Assembly: GCF_003464595.1 (NCBI RefSeq) | Contig: NZ_QRZF01000012.1 | Location: 1 to 64,000, forward strand | Length of the DNA stretch: 64,000 nucleotides | Direction of reading: 5' to 3' | From: Bacteroides intestinalis | Lineage (GTDB): Bacteria > Bacteroidota > Bacteroidia > Bacteroidales > Bacteroidaceae | Notes under the pieces: model-generated | Told to the model about the DNA's origin: nothing | Seen by the model: only the letters and a program-made list of their open reading frames with translations | Databases searched by the model: none | Shown here: piece after piece, positions 44,079-53,362 of the stretch | How the letters are laid out: each line of letters begins with the position of its first letter | Position numbering within the stretch: position 1 is the first letter of the stretch | Position numbers and translations under genes: made by a program

Positions 44079-45647
44079 TCAATCTCCGGAAACGAAAGTA
44101 GTGACAGAACGTGCAGGGATAACTGCCAGTTGTTTTTTGTTCAGCTTTTTAATGGGCAGCAAGTCTTCACCTGGTGTATCGGATGTACGGTAACCTTGCC
44201 ATGACTTGACTTTCGGGTCATTCACGCGAAACGTGCACTCTTGCTCCTGATCGGCATAGTTGATAACTACCATCACCCATTGTCCGTTCGTGTTTCTATA
44301 GGCGGAACACATAAGGCCTTTCTGGTCGGTATCTCCTTCAGGAATAATCTGTCCGGACTTATCAGTTGTTGCAATAGTCATGCGTACGGCACCCGGACGT
44401 ATGAAGCGGCTGTAGTTCCCTAATATCCACATCAATTTAGAGTCTTCTACTCTTCCATCCTGCAAATCCGGATTCGTGTATTCACGTATCAATCCATCTT
44501 TGTAGTCACCGCCTATGGCTCGCCACCATTGCCAACTACGCGCCCCTGCATAAACAATATCATGATGAATGATACGTGCTACGTAAAGTGCTGTCTTCAT
44601 GGTACGGTCGAACCCGCCACCACCGCCAATTTCTTCATCATTTCCCATGATGCAGGTTTCTGTTTGCCAGAAGTCGACCTTGTATTTATCTAATGTATCA
44701 CGCAACTGGCGACGGTAATCTCTCAGACTCTTGAGCGGTGTATTTGTCCAGTAACTATGTCCTGCGATGAGGCGCGATACGTTCGGGGTATTTCCCAGAT
44801 AAGTATCCACACTGTCCGGTGAGAAGAAAGACTGTATTTCGTATCCGCGCTCGTGATTAGTCATGTGGGTAGAGAACATGCAACGGTAATCTGATGATTC
44901 GCAAATGGTGATTTCCGTATTGATGTCTTCTTTCACAAACTCTTTACTGATGAGGCGTACGGCACGTGCTATCTCTTTTTTGGTGGCTGGGGTGCCTTCC
45001 TGTTTCGGACCTATCCAGTTCCAGTGACCGTCCGGTTCATTGAAAGGCGAAAGGTAATCGAACTTGATGCCATCCTTCTCCTCCACTCCTTTTATCACAT
45101 TTGCCAGGAAGCGGGCAAAGTCTTCATAATGTTCATCTTTCAGGTTAAGTGTACCGTCGCGTCCGGTATTGGTAGCAAGTCCGTTTTGGGTGAAGTAGAC
45201 TGGGGGAGAGTTCAAAAATGCCAGGAATTTATTGACTCCCCGTTCTTTTGCCAATCGCAGGAAATTGCGCTGCCCTTGCTGTTTGTTCCAGTTATAACTT
45301 CCGTCCGGCTGTAAGAAACATTCGGTGCGCATCCAGAGAGAACCTATCTGGCTCGCCTCGCCCTGTTCGGTACTTCCTGCACCTACGTTGAAGCGCCACA
45401 GGGAAAGCCCGATTCCCATAGGCTTTCCATTAGCATCATTTTCTGTACTGAATAACCAGTCTGCCACCTGGTTTTGCTTCTCCTGGGGCCATTTGCCTAT
45501 GATGTGCATGCTCCAGGCATCCGAAGCACTGAAATGCTCCATGACTTGCAGTGGCTGTTCCGGGCATATTTCAAAATGACTCGCAGATTGCGCGAAGGTG
45601 ACGTAACAGATAATTGATAGGATCGTTGTTATAACTAATTTCTTCAT
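44079..45647 (-). CDS. GH30-family glycoside hydrolase, probable beta-1,6-galactanase
   Basis: A 522-residue secreted enzyme (signal cleavage near VTFAQSAS) with a (beta/alpha)8 barrel plus a C-terminal beta-sandwich. The acid/base Glu lies in YLSPFNEPDGHWNW and the nucleophile Glu in DFWQTETCIMGN; GIGLSLWRFNVGAGS is another family landmark. GH30 covers several specificities; the neighbouring GH2 and SusCD favour endo-acting cleavage of beta-1,6-galactan side chains of arabinogalactan, but this cannot be decided here. The -7 box TATATTTG (minus strand, 45688-45695) and HTCS-type direct repeats lie upstream. Confidence 0.85.
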   Translation of the reverse strand: MKKLVITTILSIICYVTFAQSASHFEICPEQPLQVMEHFSASDAWSMHIIGKWPQEKQNQVADWLFSTENDANGKPMGIGLSLWRFNVGAGSTEQGEASQIGSLWMRTECFLQPDGSYNWNKQQGQRNFLRLAKERGVNKFLAFLNSPPVYFTQNGLATNTGRDGTLNLKDEHYEDFARFLANVIKGVEEKDGIKFDYLSPFNEPDGHWNWIGPKQEGTPATKKEIARAVRLISKEFVKEDINTEITICESSDYRCMFSTHMTNHERGYEIQSFFSPDSVDTYLGNTPNVSRLIAGHSYWTNTPLKSLRDYRRQLRDTLDKYKVDFWQTETCIMGNDEEIGGGGGFDRTMKTALYVARIIHHDIVYAGARSWQWWRAIGGDYKDGLIREYTNPDLQDGRVEDSKLMWILGNYSRFIRPGAVRMTIATTDKSGQIIPEGDTDQKGLMCSAYRNTNGQWVMVVINYADQEQECTFRVNDPKVKSWQGYRTSDTPGEDLLPIKKLNKKQLAVIPARSVTTFVSGD

Positions 45648-45687
45648 TGATTAGAGTTTTGATAGTAAAGTGCTATTATTAACTTCG

Positions 45688-45802
45688 CAAATATAGAGAA
45701 TGTAAGGAATAAGAATATGATATAAATCGTGCAAACAGGGGTGTGAAATCTTTCAATGCGTGGTTTATATACTTCGGAATATAGATTTTATTCTTACTTT
45801 TG
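45688..45802. promoter_or_regulatory. Divergent GH30/HTCS promoter with 22-bp-spaced direct repeats
   Basis: A minus-strand -7 box (CAAATATA as read on plus, 45688-45695) serves GH30 and a plus-strand TACTTTTG (45795-45802) serves the HTCS gene. Between them ATAAATCGTGCA (45722) and a second AAATC repeat (45746) lie 22 bp apart. The same architecture without any length change occurs at 58469-58583, and a related repeat pair lies at 49893/49915. Confidence 0.7.
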
Positions 45803-45837
45803 AGTCGCACAATTGAACATGCATAGTTTTTAATATT

Positions 45838-48800
45838 ATGAAAAATAAGAATCTCTTTATAGTTTTATTGTTACTATTTCCACTTTGGGTATGGGCTCCA
45901 CCTTATTCAGTGAAGCGTTTGGGCGCTATTGAAGGGTTGACCAGCAATTATGTTTTGAGCATAGCCCAGGACAAACAGGGATTTCTATGGTTTGCAACGG
46001 AAGAGGGATTAAATAAGTTTGATGGTATCCGTTTTGTACCTTACTATAAAGGTGCTCCCGGTAAGCTGAGCATCACCGGCAATGAATTGAACTATCTGCT
46101 CGATGACCCTGTAGATTCTGTTTTGTGGATTGCTACACAACGTGCCGGACTGAATGCTTATAATTATGGCAATAATACCTTTACGGCTTATAAATATGAT
46201 TCGAAAGACCCGAACAGCCTAGCTACAAATGACGTCACCAGCGTGAGGCCGGCTTCTGATGGTAATTTATGGATTACTACTTACTGGAATGGGGTTGATT
46301 ATCTGGATAAGAGAACCGGGCATTTCATACATTATAATATGAAGACGGTTCCGGATATGGTTAGTAACAACATCTGGTCGGTGGCTGATAATGGGGACGG
46401 GAAGTTATATATAGGCCATGTTTTTGATGGATTCAGCGTCCTCTCCATAAAAGATAGGAAAATAAAAAACTTCAGACATAATCCTGCCGATCCTAAAAGT
46501 TTGCCCGGTGATGGAGTGATGTGTGTATATGCCGATAAGGACGGTAATATATGGGTAGGAACAGGTGGCGGTTTAGCCCTATTCGATCCGGAAGAGGAAA
46601 CTTTTATTCTCTTTAAAGATCCGGATAAGGAGGTTCAATACAGGATTTTCGACATCAAACAAATGAAAGATAATAAACTTTGGGTAGCAACGGAGTTCGG
46701 AGGAATTGCTATCCTTGATTTATCCCAACGCCTATATTTGTCATCAGAGCAGATACACTTCCAGTACATAGAGGAGGGGGCTGATGAATACGGTCTGTCG
46801 AGTTCCAGCGTGCGCTTTCTTTTCCAAGATTCTTTCAGCAATGTGTGGGCCGGTACGTGGGGAGGAGGTATCAGCTTCCTGAATCATGAGTCTTCTTTAT
46901 TTAATCGTTATAATTTTTCTCCTATTCCAACTGATGCAAAGAGTCTTACCGGTAAGATGATCAGTAGCATCTGTGCCGATCATAGAGGCAAACTATGGAT
47001 AGGGACAGAAAAGGGAGACCTTAATGTATTTGAAAAAGGCAGAAGAACGGTCGTGTATGGGAAAGAGGACGGTGTACTCAATGGCAATCCTGTGCAGTCA
47101 TCTCTGTGCGACTCAAAAGGTAATTTGTGGTTCGGATTATTTTTCGGAGGGGTATGCCATTATGATGCGACTCGAAAGACTTTCAGGCAACTTTTCTCCC
47201 ATGATATGGCAATGACCGATGTCCGTGCTTTTTATGAGGATAAGGATCACATAATGTGGATCGGCACTTCCACAGGAATGTATAAGGCCGACCTGAGCGG
47301 AACCATTTTGCCGGAGCATTATTTGGATGAACAGGTGCGCTGTATCTTTAGAGATGAGCAAGGTAATTTTTGGGTGGGTACTTTTGGCGGGGGACTGTTT
47401 TTATACTCACCTGCTTTTGAAACCATAAAACGCTTTTACGTAGCTGAACAGTTCCCCTCTAATACAATCAATGATATCTATCAGGATAGCCGGAAGCGAA
47501 TTTGGATAGCTACCGGTGAGGGGCTGGTATGTTTTCCGTCTTCTAAGGAGTGGAATTATCATGTTTACGGGCGCGAGGATGGATTGTTGAATACACATAT
47601 ACGGTCTGTTCTGGAAGATACTTCGGGCAATATCTGGCTCAGTACTAACAAGGGAGTCAGTTGCTATGTAGACCAACAGGGCAGTTTTTATAATTACGGT
47701 TATGGTGATAATGTTCCTATTGCAGGCTTCCTGAGTAACAGTGTGACATCTGATGATGAAGGCAGAATTTATTTTGGCTCGCTTAACGGGGTTTGCTACT
47801 TTAATCCCGGAGAGGTACTTGCCAAACACGAAGCTCCTCCGGCAGTCATGACTGAAATGAGGATATTCGAACCTTTGGGAGACTGGGAAAGCCGTGAAGA
47901 AATACTTACGCTTGATAAATCCTCTTCTGTGGAACTGAATTATATGCAGAATACTTTTAGCGTTTCCTTCAATATCCAGAATTATGCACTGACTAATCAG
48001 GTGGAGTATGCTTATATGCTCAAAGGGCTTGAGGACTCTTGGTACACGGTGAAAGATCCCAATAATATGACTTTCCGTAACGTACCGCCCGGTGATTATT
48101 CTTTTTTAGTGAAGACGCGAATGAGAAATCAGGAGTGGTCGGATAAGGTGACAGCTTTGCATATCCGCATCAATCCTCCTTTGTGGCTGACGTGGTGGGC
48201 AAAAACATTCTATGTCCTTGTAAGCCTGCTTATTATATTCTTCATATTCTATATCTATAAGCGGCGACTTGATATGGAGGTGCTGTATGATATGGAGAAG
48301 AAAAACCATGAGCGAGAGTTGGACTTGAATCAGGAACGCTTACGCTTCTATACCAATATCACACATGAACTCCGTACACCGCTTACGCTGATATTGGGGC
48401 CATTAGAAGATATGCTGAAAAGTAATTCGCTTTCTAATAAGGATGCCCAGAAAATATCTGTGATTCACCAAAGCGCCATTCGCTTGCTGAACTTGATAAA
48501 CCAGATACTCGAATTCAGAAAGACTGAAACACAGAATAAGAAGTTATGTGTGAGCCGTGATAACATAGCTAATCTGGTGTACGAAACAGGTTTTAAATAC
48601 AAGGAGCTCAACCGTAATCCAGAGATTGAATTTTGTATTGAAGTGGAAAGCGAGGACATGCCTTTATTCTTCGATAGGGAAGTGGTTACGATTATATTGG
48701 ATAACCTGATTTCCAATGCAATCAAATATACTGAAAAGGGGACTATTACATTAACAGTACACAGGGTGGTGTCTGATAACATTAATTATACTGAGATAAA

Positions 48801-49878
48801 AGTACATGATACAGGTTATGGCATTGCTCCCGAGTCCTTGCCTTATATCTTCGACCGCTACTATCAGGAAGGAAGCGAACATCAGGCTTCCGGTACAGGT
48901 ATTGGTCTAGCGCTGGTGTATAATTTGGTAGTGTTGCACGAAGGGGAGATAAACGTGGAAAGTGACTTGAATGTGGGAAGTGCTTTCTGCTTTAGGTTAT
49001 TGACGGACAATACCTACCCCCACGTTATGCATCAAGATTCTCCGGAGGAAACAGAAGATAAGAAAGAAGAGATAGAAGAAATCCTTGATACGGAATCCGG
49101 AGAAAAACGTATCTTATTGGTAGTAGAAGACAATCAGGATATCCTCAATTATATTGTTGAATCTTTCTCGGATGATTTTGATGTGAAGACGGCGGTAAAC
49201 GGTAAGCAGGGTATGGAGCAAGCTTTGCATTGTATTCCTGACATCATTGTGAGTGATATAATGATGCCTGTCATGAACGGGATAGCCATGTGTCAGAAGT
49301 TGAAAGAAGATATATGCACTAGTCATATTCCTATTATTTTGTTGACAGCCAAAGACTCTTTGCAGGATAAGGAAGAAGGATATCAGGCAGGGGCAGATTC
49401 TTATCTGACGAAGCCTTTCAGTGCCACTTTGTTGCATAGCCGCATAAATAATATATTGGAATCCCGTAAACGGCTCGCAGAGCGTATTAATACTTCGGCA
49501 CCTCGCCAGGACTTGGATGAAAAACGTGCCCGCTTAGCAGAATCCATGAACAAACTGGATAATGAGTTCCTGGAGAAGATTAATCAGTTGATAGAAGCGC
49601 GTTTGTCATCCGAGAAGGTGGACATTGGCTATTTGGCCGACAATATGTGCATGAGTAAATCTACGCTTTACCGCAAGGTGAAGGCTTTGACCGGGCTTTC
49701 TACCAATGAATATGTCCGCAAGATAAAAATGCACTATGCCGAGCACCTGTTGCTGGAAGGCAGATATAGTATTTCCGAAGCTGCTTTCAAGGTAGGAATA
49801 AACAGTATGATGTACTTCCGCCAATGCTTCAAAGAGGAGTTCGGAGTGCTTCCTTCTGAATATCTTAAGCAGCTTTAG
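45838..49878 (+). CDS. Hybrid two-component system (HTCS) sensor-regulator
   Basis: A full-length 1346-residue HTCS. In order: signal peptide, two-propeller sensor (WFATEEGLNKFDG, WIATQRAGLN, WVGTGGGLALFD, WIGTEKGDLN), Y_Y_Y domain (about 720-780), membrane helix (about 785-805), histidine kinase with H-box FYTNITHELRTPLTL and N-box DNLISNAIKYTEKG, receiver with LLVVEDNQD and phospho-acceptor Asp in IIVSDIMMPVMNG, and AraC HTH (CMSKSTLYRKVKALTGL, VGINSMMYFRQCFKEEFG). It senses an oligosaccharide in the periplasm and activates the flanking PUL. The direct repeats at 45722, 49893 and 58503 are its likely sites. Confidence 0.94.
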   Translation: MKNKNLFIVLLLLFPLWVWAPPYSVKRLGAIEGLTSNYVLSIAQDKQGFLWFATEEGLNKFDGIRFVPYYKGAPGKLSITGNELNYLLDDPVDSVLWIATQRAGLNAYNYGNNTFTAYKYDSKDPNSLATNDVTSVRPASDGNLWITTYWNGVDYLDKRTGHFIHYNMKTVPDMVSNNIWSVADNGDGKLYIGHVFDGFSVLSIKDRKIKNFRHNPADPKSLPGDGVMCVYADKDGNIWVGTGGGLALFDPEEETFILFKDPDKEVQYRIFDIKQMKDNKLWVATEFGGIAILDLSQRLYLSSEQIHFQYIEEGADEYGLSSSSVRFLFQDSFSNVWAGTWGGGISFLNHESSLFNRYNFSPIPTDAKSLTGKMISSICADHRGKLWIGTEKGDLNVFEKGRRTVVYGKEDGVLNGNPVQSSLCDSKGNLWFGLFFGGVCHYDATRKTFRQLFSHDMAMTDVRAFYEDKDHIMWIGTSTGMYKADLSGTILPEHYLDEQVRCIFRDEQGNFWVGTFGGGLFLYSPAFETIKRFYVAEQFPSNTINDIYQDSRKRIWIATGEGLVCFPSSKEWNYHVYGREDGLLNTHIRSVLEDTSGNIWLSTNKGVSCYVDQQGSFYNYGYGDNVPIAGFLSNSVTSDDEGRIYFGSLNGVCYFNPGEVLAKHEAPPAVMTEMRIFEPLGDWESREEILTLDKSSSVELNYMQNTFSVSFNIQNYALTNQVEYAYMLKGLEDSWYTVKDPNNMTFRNVPPGDYSFLVKTRMRNQEWSDKVTALHIRINPPLWLTWWAKTFYVLVSLLIIFFIFYIYKRRLDMEVLYDMEKKNHERELDLNQERLRFYTNITHELRTPLTLILGPLEDMLKSNSLSNKDAQKISVIHQSAIRLLNLINQILEFRKTETQNKKLCVSRDNIANLVYETGFKYKELNRNPEIEFCIEVESEDMPLFFDREVVTIILDNLISNAIKYTEKGTITLTVHRVVSDNINYTEIKVHDTGYGIAPESLPYIFDRYYQEGSEHQASGTGIGLALVYNLVVLHEGEINVESDLNVGSAFCFRLLTDNTYPHVMHQDSPEETEDKKEEIEEILDTESGEKRILLVVEDNQDILNYIVESFSDDFDVKTAVNGKQGMEQALHCIPDIIVSDIMMPVMNGIAMCQKLKEDICTSHIPIILLTAKDSLQDKEEGYQAGADSYLTKPFSATLLHSRINNILESRKRLAERINTSAPRQDLDEKRARLAESMNKLDNEFLEKINQLIEARLSSEKVDIGYLADNMCMSKSTLYRKVKALTGLSTNEYVRKIKMHYAEHLLLEGRYSISEAAFKVGINSMMYFRQCFKEEFGVLPSEYLKQL

Positions 49879-49892
49879 AACTTACCTGCGAT

Positions 49893-50026
49893 ATAAATTA
49901 TTCAATGAACGTATACAGATTATTCAGTAAAGGGTAAAAAGTACACTTATTTTGCCTGTGAATGATATGTATTCCTTTGTTGCATGTTTTATATACGCAT
50001 TAATATTATAATAATCTTTAGCTTTG
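49893..50026 (+). promoter_or_regulatory. HTCS-type direct repeats and promoter of the second susC
   Basis: ATAAATTATTCA (49893) and ACAGATTATTCA (49915) are 22 bp apart and match the repeats before GH30 and GH2. TAGCTTTG at 50019-50026 is the best -7 box. The distance to it (about 93 bp) is longer than at the other two sites (27 bp). Confidence 0.55.
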
Positions 50027-50159
50027 TAACCGTTAACTAACTAAATAAATATAAAAATGCCTATGGAAACATGACTCTATTCTTTCTACTATTGAACTTA
50101 AGTTTATGGACTTAACAGTCGATTATTTTTATTTTGAAAACCTATTTAGTAATTGTATT

Positions 50160-53100
50160 ATGAAGAACAAACTTTATTCAAAAGTTAGGGCTGACGTTCT
50201 GAAACAGCTCTACAGCCGATTTTTGTTGATTTCTGTCGTTGCGTTTCTGGGAGTATTCTCGGTGAATGCGCAGAATTTGAATGTTAAAGGTAAGGTGTTT
50301 GATAAGAACACCCGGGAACCCCTTATCGGAGTAACCGTACTGGAAAAGGGTTCCGGTACCAGCAACGGTACAATCACCGCCCTCGACGGTGACTTTTCAA
50401 TATCAGTGAAACCAGATGCTGTTTTAGTTATATCTTATATTGGTTATGCAACGCAGGAAATAACTGTAAACGGCAAGACGAATATCGAAGTGCTGCTGAG
50501 TGAAGACTCCAAAGTACTGGATGAAGTGGTCGTAGTGGGCTACGGTTCACAGTCCAAGCGGAAAGTGACTACGGCTATCAGTAATGTAACTTCGGAAGAC
50601 CTTCTACGCTCCTCTTCCACCACTACTGCCGGTGCATTGAGTGGTAAGATGGCGGGTGTGTCAACCCGTGCACTGGATGCACGTCCGGGTAGAGGTATCA
50701 ACGTCGAAATACGTAATATGGGAAAGCCTTTGTACGTAATCGACGGTATTCCTTACGGTGGAGATGCCAGCAGAAGTTGGGTGGGTACTTCACATGTATC
50801 CGGTGAAGACGCTTTCAATGCCTTGAGTTTGGAAGATATTGAAAGCATATCTGTGTTGAAAGATGCCTCAGCTTCCATCTATGGATTGCGGGCGGCAAAC
50901 GGCGTTGTGCTGGTGACTACTAAAAAAGGTACCAAAGACGATAAGGTAAAGGTGAACCTGAATGGCTATTACGGCTGGCAGAACCTGACCCGCTTTCCCG
51001 AACTTGCAAGTGCGCCTCAGTATGTAAGAGGTCTGTTGGAATCGGAACAGAATGCAGGCAAGGATCCCAGCAGCCTTTACTCTAAAGAGGAATATGCGAA
51101 GTGGCAGGCTGGTACGGAACCCGGATACAAGAGCTATGACTATTACGACATCATCATGCGTAAGAATGTGCCGCAATCCAATATCAATGCCAACATTACC
51201 GGTGGTTCTGCACGATCCAATTACTATATCTCGCTGACTAACACCAAGCAGGAAGCCATGATGAAAGACTTTGACTATTCCAGAACGAATCTTCAGGTAA
51301 ATCTGGAAACGAAGGTAACAAAAAGACTTACCGTAGGTGTACAGGCCAGTGGCCGTTTTGAGAAAACAAGAGATGTGGGACTTCCCGGCGGTGACGGATA
51401 TTTCTCATCCATCCTTTCCATGTTCAGTAGTCTTCCTACTCATGGACCGTATGCCAACGATAATCCGGAGTATATGAATAATATCCCCAACCGTCCTGAC
51501 TTGAACCCGGCTTTGTTCCGCAGAGACATTGCAGGATATAAGGATAATATGACTAAGAACTTCAACGGAAACCTTTATGCAGAATATAAGTTCGATTTCG
51601 GTTTGTCGGCCAAGTTTACGTATTCGTACAACTATACGCATCTTGACTTTGACGGATTCCAATACTCGTATGACCTGTATAACTATGACAGAGTGAACGA
51701 TGTGTATATAGCACAAGGAGGACAAAGCGCCAGATGGAGACTGGAAGAGCAGACTGATGCCGTGGCACGCTATGGCCAGTTCATGCTGAACTATACAAAG
51801 AGCTTCGGCGACCACAACCTGACGGCTGTTTTTGCTTACGAAAGGTCGGACTATGACCGTGCCAACAGATGGTCGAACACGGCACCTACCAATAACTACA
51901 TCCCCTTGAAGACTTTGTCGGAACTTACCGATTATGGTGATGGCTGGACTTACCAGGCAAGGTCGGGTTATATCGGTCGTTTGAATTATAGCTATAAGGA
52001 TAAATACATGCTTGAGCTGCTTGCCCGCTACGATGCTTCCTATCTCTATGCTCCCGGCAAGCGTTGGGGTTTCTTCCCCGGAGTATCTGCCGGATGGCGT
52101 ATTTCGGATGAGGCATTCTTCGCTCCTCTGAAAGATGCGGTTAACGACTTGAAGTTGAGAGTTTCTGTGGGACAGACAGGTAGCGAAGCAGGTGTAGGCA
52201 TGTTCGGTTATCTGAGCGGATACAACTTTAACAAGGGCGGTGCTGTGCTGGACGGTAAATATGTGATTGGCGTACAGCCGGGTGGTATGCCTGTGACCGA
52301 CTTGTCATGGGAAAAGAACACTACTTATGATGCCGGTGTGGACATGAAATTCCTAGATAACAGACTTTCTCTTTCTTTCGACGTATTTAAGAAGGTCATC
52401 TCCGGAAGACCTGCCGCCCGTTACGATATTCTTCTGCCGAGCGAAGTAGGATATTCTCTTCCCAATGAGAACCTTAACAAGGACGAATACAGAGGTATGG
52501 AAGGTATGATTAGCTATGCCGACAACGTGGGCGAGTTGGAATATAATGTAAGCGCCAACTTTACCTACTCACGTTTCAGAAACGTGGAAACCTATAAACC
52601 CCGTTTCGGTAACTCATGGAATGAATACCGTAATTCTATTGAAGACCGCTGGGGCGGCGTATGGTGGGGATACCAGGTAATCGGCCAGTTCCAGTCGGAA
52701 GAAGAAATCAGAAACTATCCTATCAATAACGATGGAGAGAACAACAGAACGCAACTTCCGGGTGACTTGATTTATAAGGATGTGAATGGTGACGGTATCA
52801 TCAACTCGATGGACGAAAGACCTATTGGATACCCTACAGGATGGTCGCCCATGCTGAGCTTTGGTGGAAACATCGGCTTGCGCTGGAAAGGCATCGACTT
52901 GAATATGGACTTCGCCGGTGGCGGTATGCAGTCATGGTGTCAGGACTATGAGTTGAGAAATCCCTTCCATGCAGGCGGAAACTCTCCGGCATTTATCTTG
53001 GAAGACAGATGGCACCGTGCCGACCCGTACAATCCGGACAGCGAATGGATTTCGGGCAAATACCCGGCTATCAGAAAAGGCACCAGCGTAAACAACGGTA

Positions 53101-53351
53101 AAAACAGTGACTTCTGGTTGCACGATGTACGCTTCCTTCGTCTCAAGAACGTGGAATTGGGATATAGCTTGCCTAAGGAGCTTATCAGCAAAATCAATGT
53201 GCAGAGACTGCGTTTGTATGTAAGTGCTTCCAACTTGTTCTCCATCGATAACGTGGGCGAGTACGAGATTGACCCCGAAATCGAGGCAAGAGCTGCTGTG
53301 GTATATCCGCAACAAAGGACTATTATGGTAGGATTTAACGTAACCTTTTAA
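50160..53351 (+). CDS. SusC/RagA-family TonB-dependent transporter
   Basis: The start is set at MKNKLYSKVRADVLKQ, giving a signal peptide (hydrophobic about 22-38, cleaved near VNAQ); the earlier ATG at 50106 lies in the leader. The 1063-residue product has the carboxypeptidase-like domain (EPLIGVTVLEKGSGTSNG), TonB box region VLDEVVVVGYG, plug (ESISVLKDASASIYGLRA) and a barrel ending in RTIMVGFNVTF. It takes up the glycan fragments released by the GH30 and other surface enzymes. The SusD partner follows after 11 bp. Confidence 0.94.
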   Translation: MKNKLYSKVRADVLKQLYSRFLLISVVAFLGVFSVNAQNLNVKGKVFDKNTREPLIGVTVLEKGSGTSNGTITALDGDFSISVKPDAVLVISYIGYATQEITVNGKTNIEVLLSEDSKVLDEVVVVGYGSQSKRKVTTAISNVTSEDLLRSSSTTTAGALSGKMAGVSTRALDARPGRGINVEIRNMGKPLYVIDGIPYGGDASRSWVGTSHVSGEDAFNALSLEDIESISVLKDASASIYGLRAANGVVLVTTKKGTKDDKVKVNLNGYYGWQNLTRFPELASAPQYVRGLLESEQNAGKDPSSLYSKEEYAKWQAGTEPGYKSYDYYDIIMRKNVPQSNINANITGGSARSNYYISLTNTKQEAMMKDFDYSRTNLQVNLETKVTKRLTVGVQASGRFEKTRDVGLPGGDGYFSSILSMFSSLPTHGPYANDNPEYMNNIPNRPDLNPALFRRDIAGYKDNMTKNFNGNLYAEYKFDFGLSAKFTYSYNYTHLDFDGFQYSYDLYNYDRVNDVYIAQGGQSARWRLEEQTDAVARYGQFMLNYTKSFGDHNLTAVFAYERSDYDRANRWSNTAPTNNYIPLKTLSELTDYGDGWTYQARSGYIGRLNYSYKDKYMLELLARYDASYLYAPGKRWGFFPGVSAGWRISDEAFFAPLKDAVNDLKLRVSVGQTGSEAGVGMFGYLSGYNFNKGGAVLDGKYVIGVQPGGMPVTDLSWEKNTTYDAGVDMKFLDNRLSLSFDVFKKVISGRPAARYDILLPSEVGYSLPNENLNKDEYRGMEGMISYADNVGELEYNVSANFTYSRFRNVETYKPRFGNSWNEYRNSIEDRWGGVWWGYQVIGQFQSEEEIRNYPINNDGENNRTQLPGDLIYKDVNGDGIINSMDERPIGYPTGWSPMLSFGGNIGLRWKGIDLNMDFAGGGMQSWCQDYELRNPFHAGGNSPAFILEDRWHRADPYNPDSEWISGKYPAIRKGTSVNNGKNSDFWLHDVRFLRLKNVELGYSLPKELISKINVQRLRLYVSASNLFSIDNVGEYEIDPEIEARAAVVYPQQRTIMVGFNVTF

Positions 53352-53362
53352 CTATTGTCATT

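Noticed and set aside
50106..50159. Upstream start for the second susC
   Set aside because: The added residues precede a complete signal peptide and contain no export features of their own.
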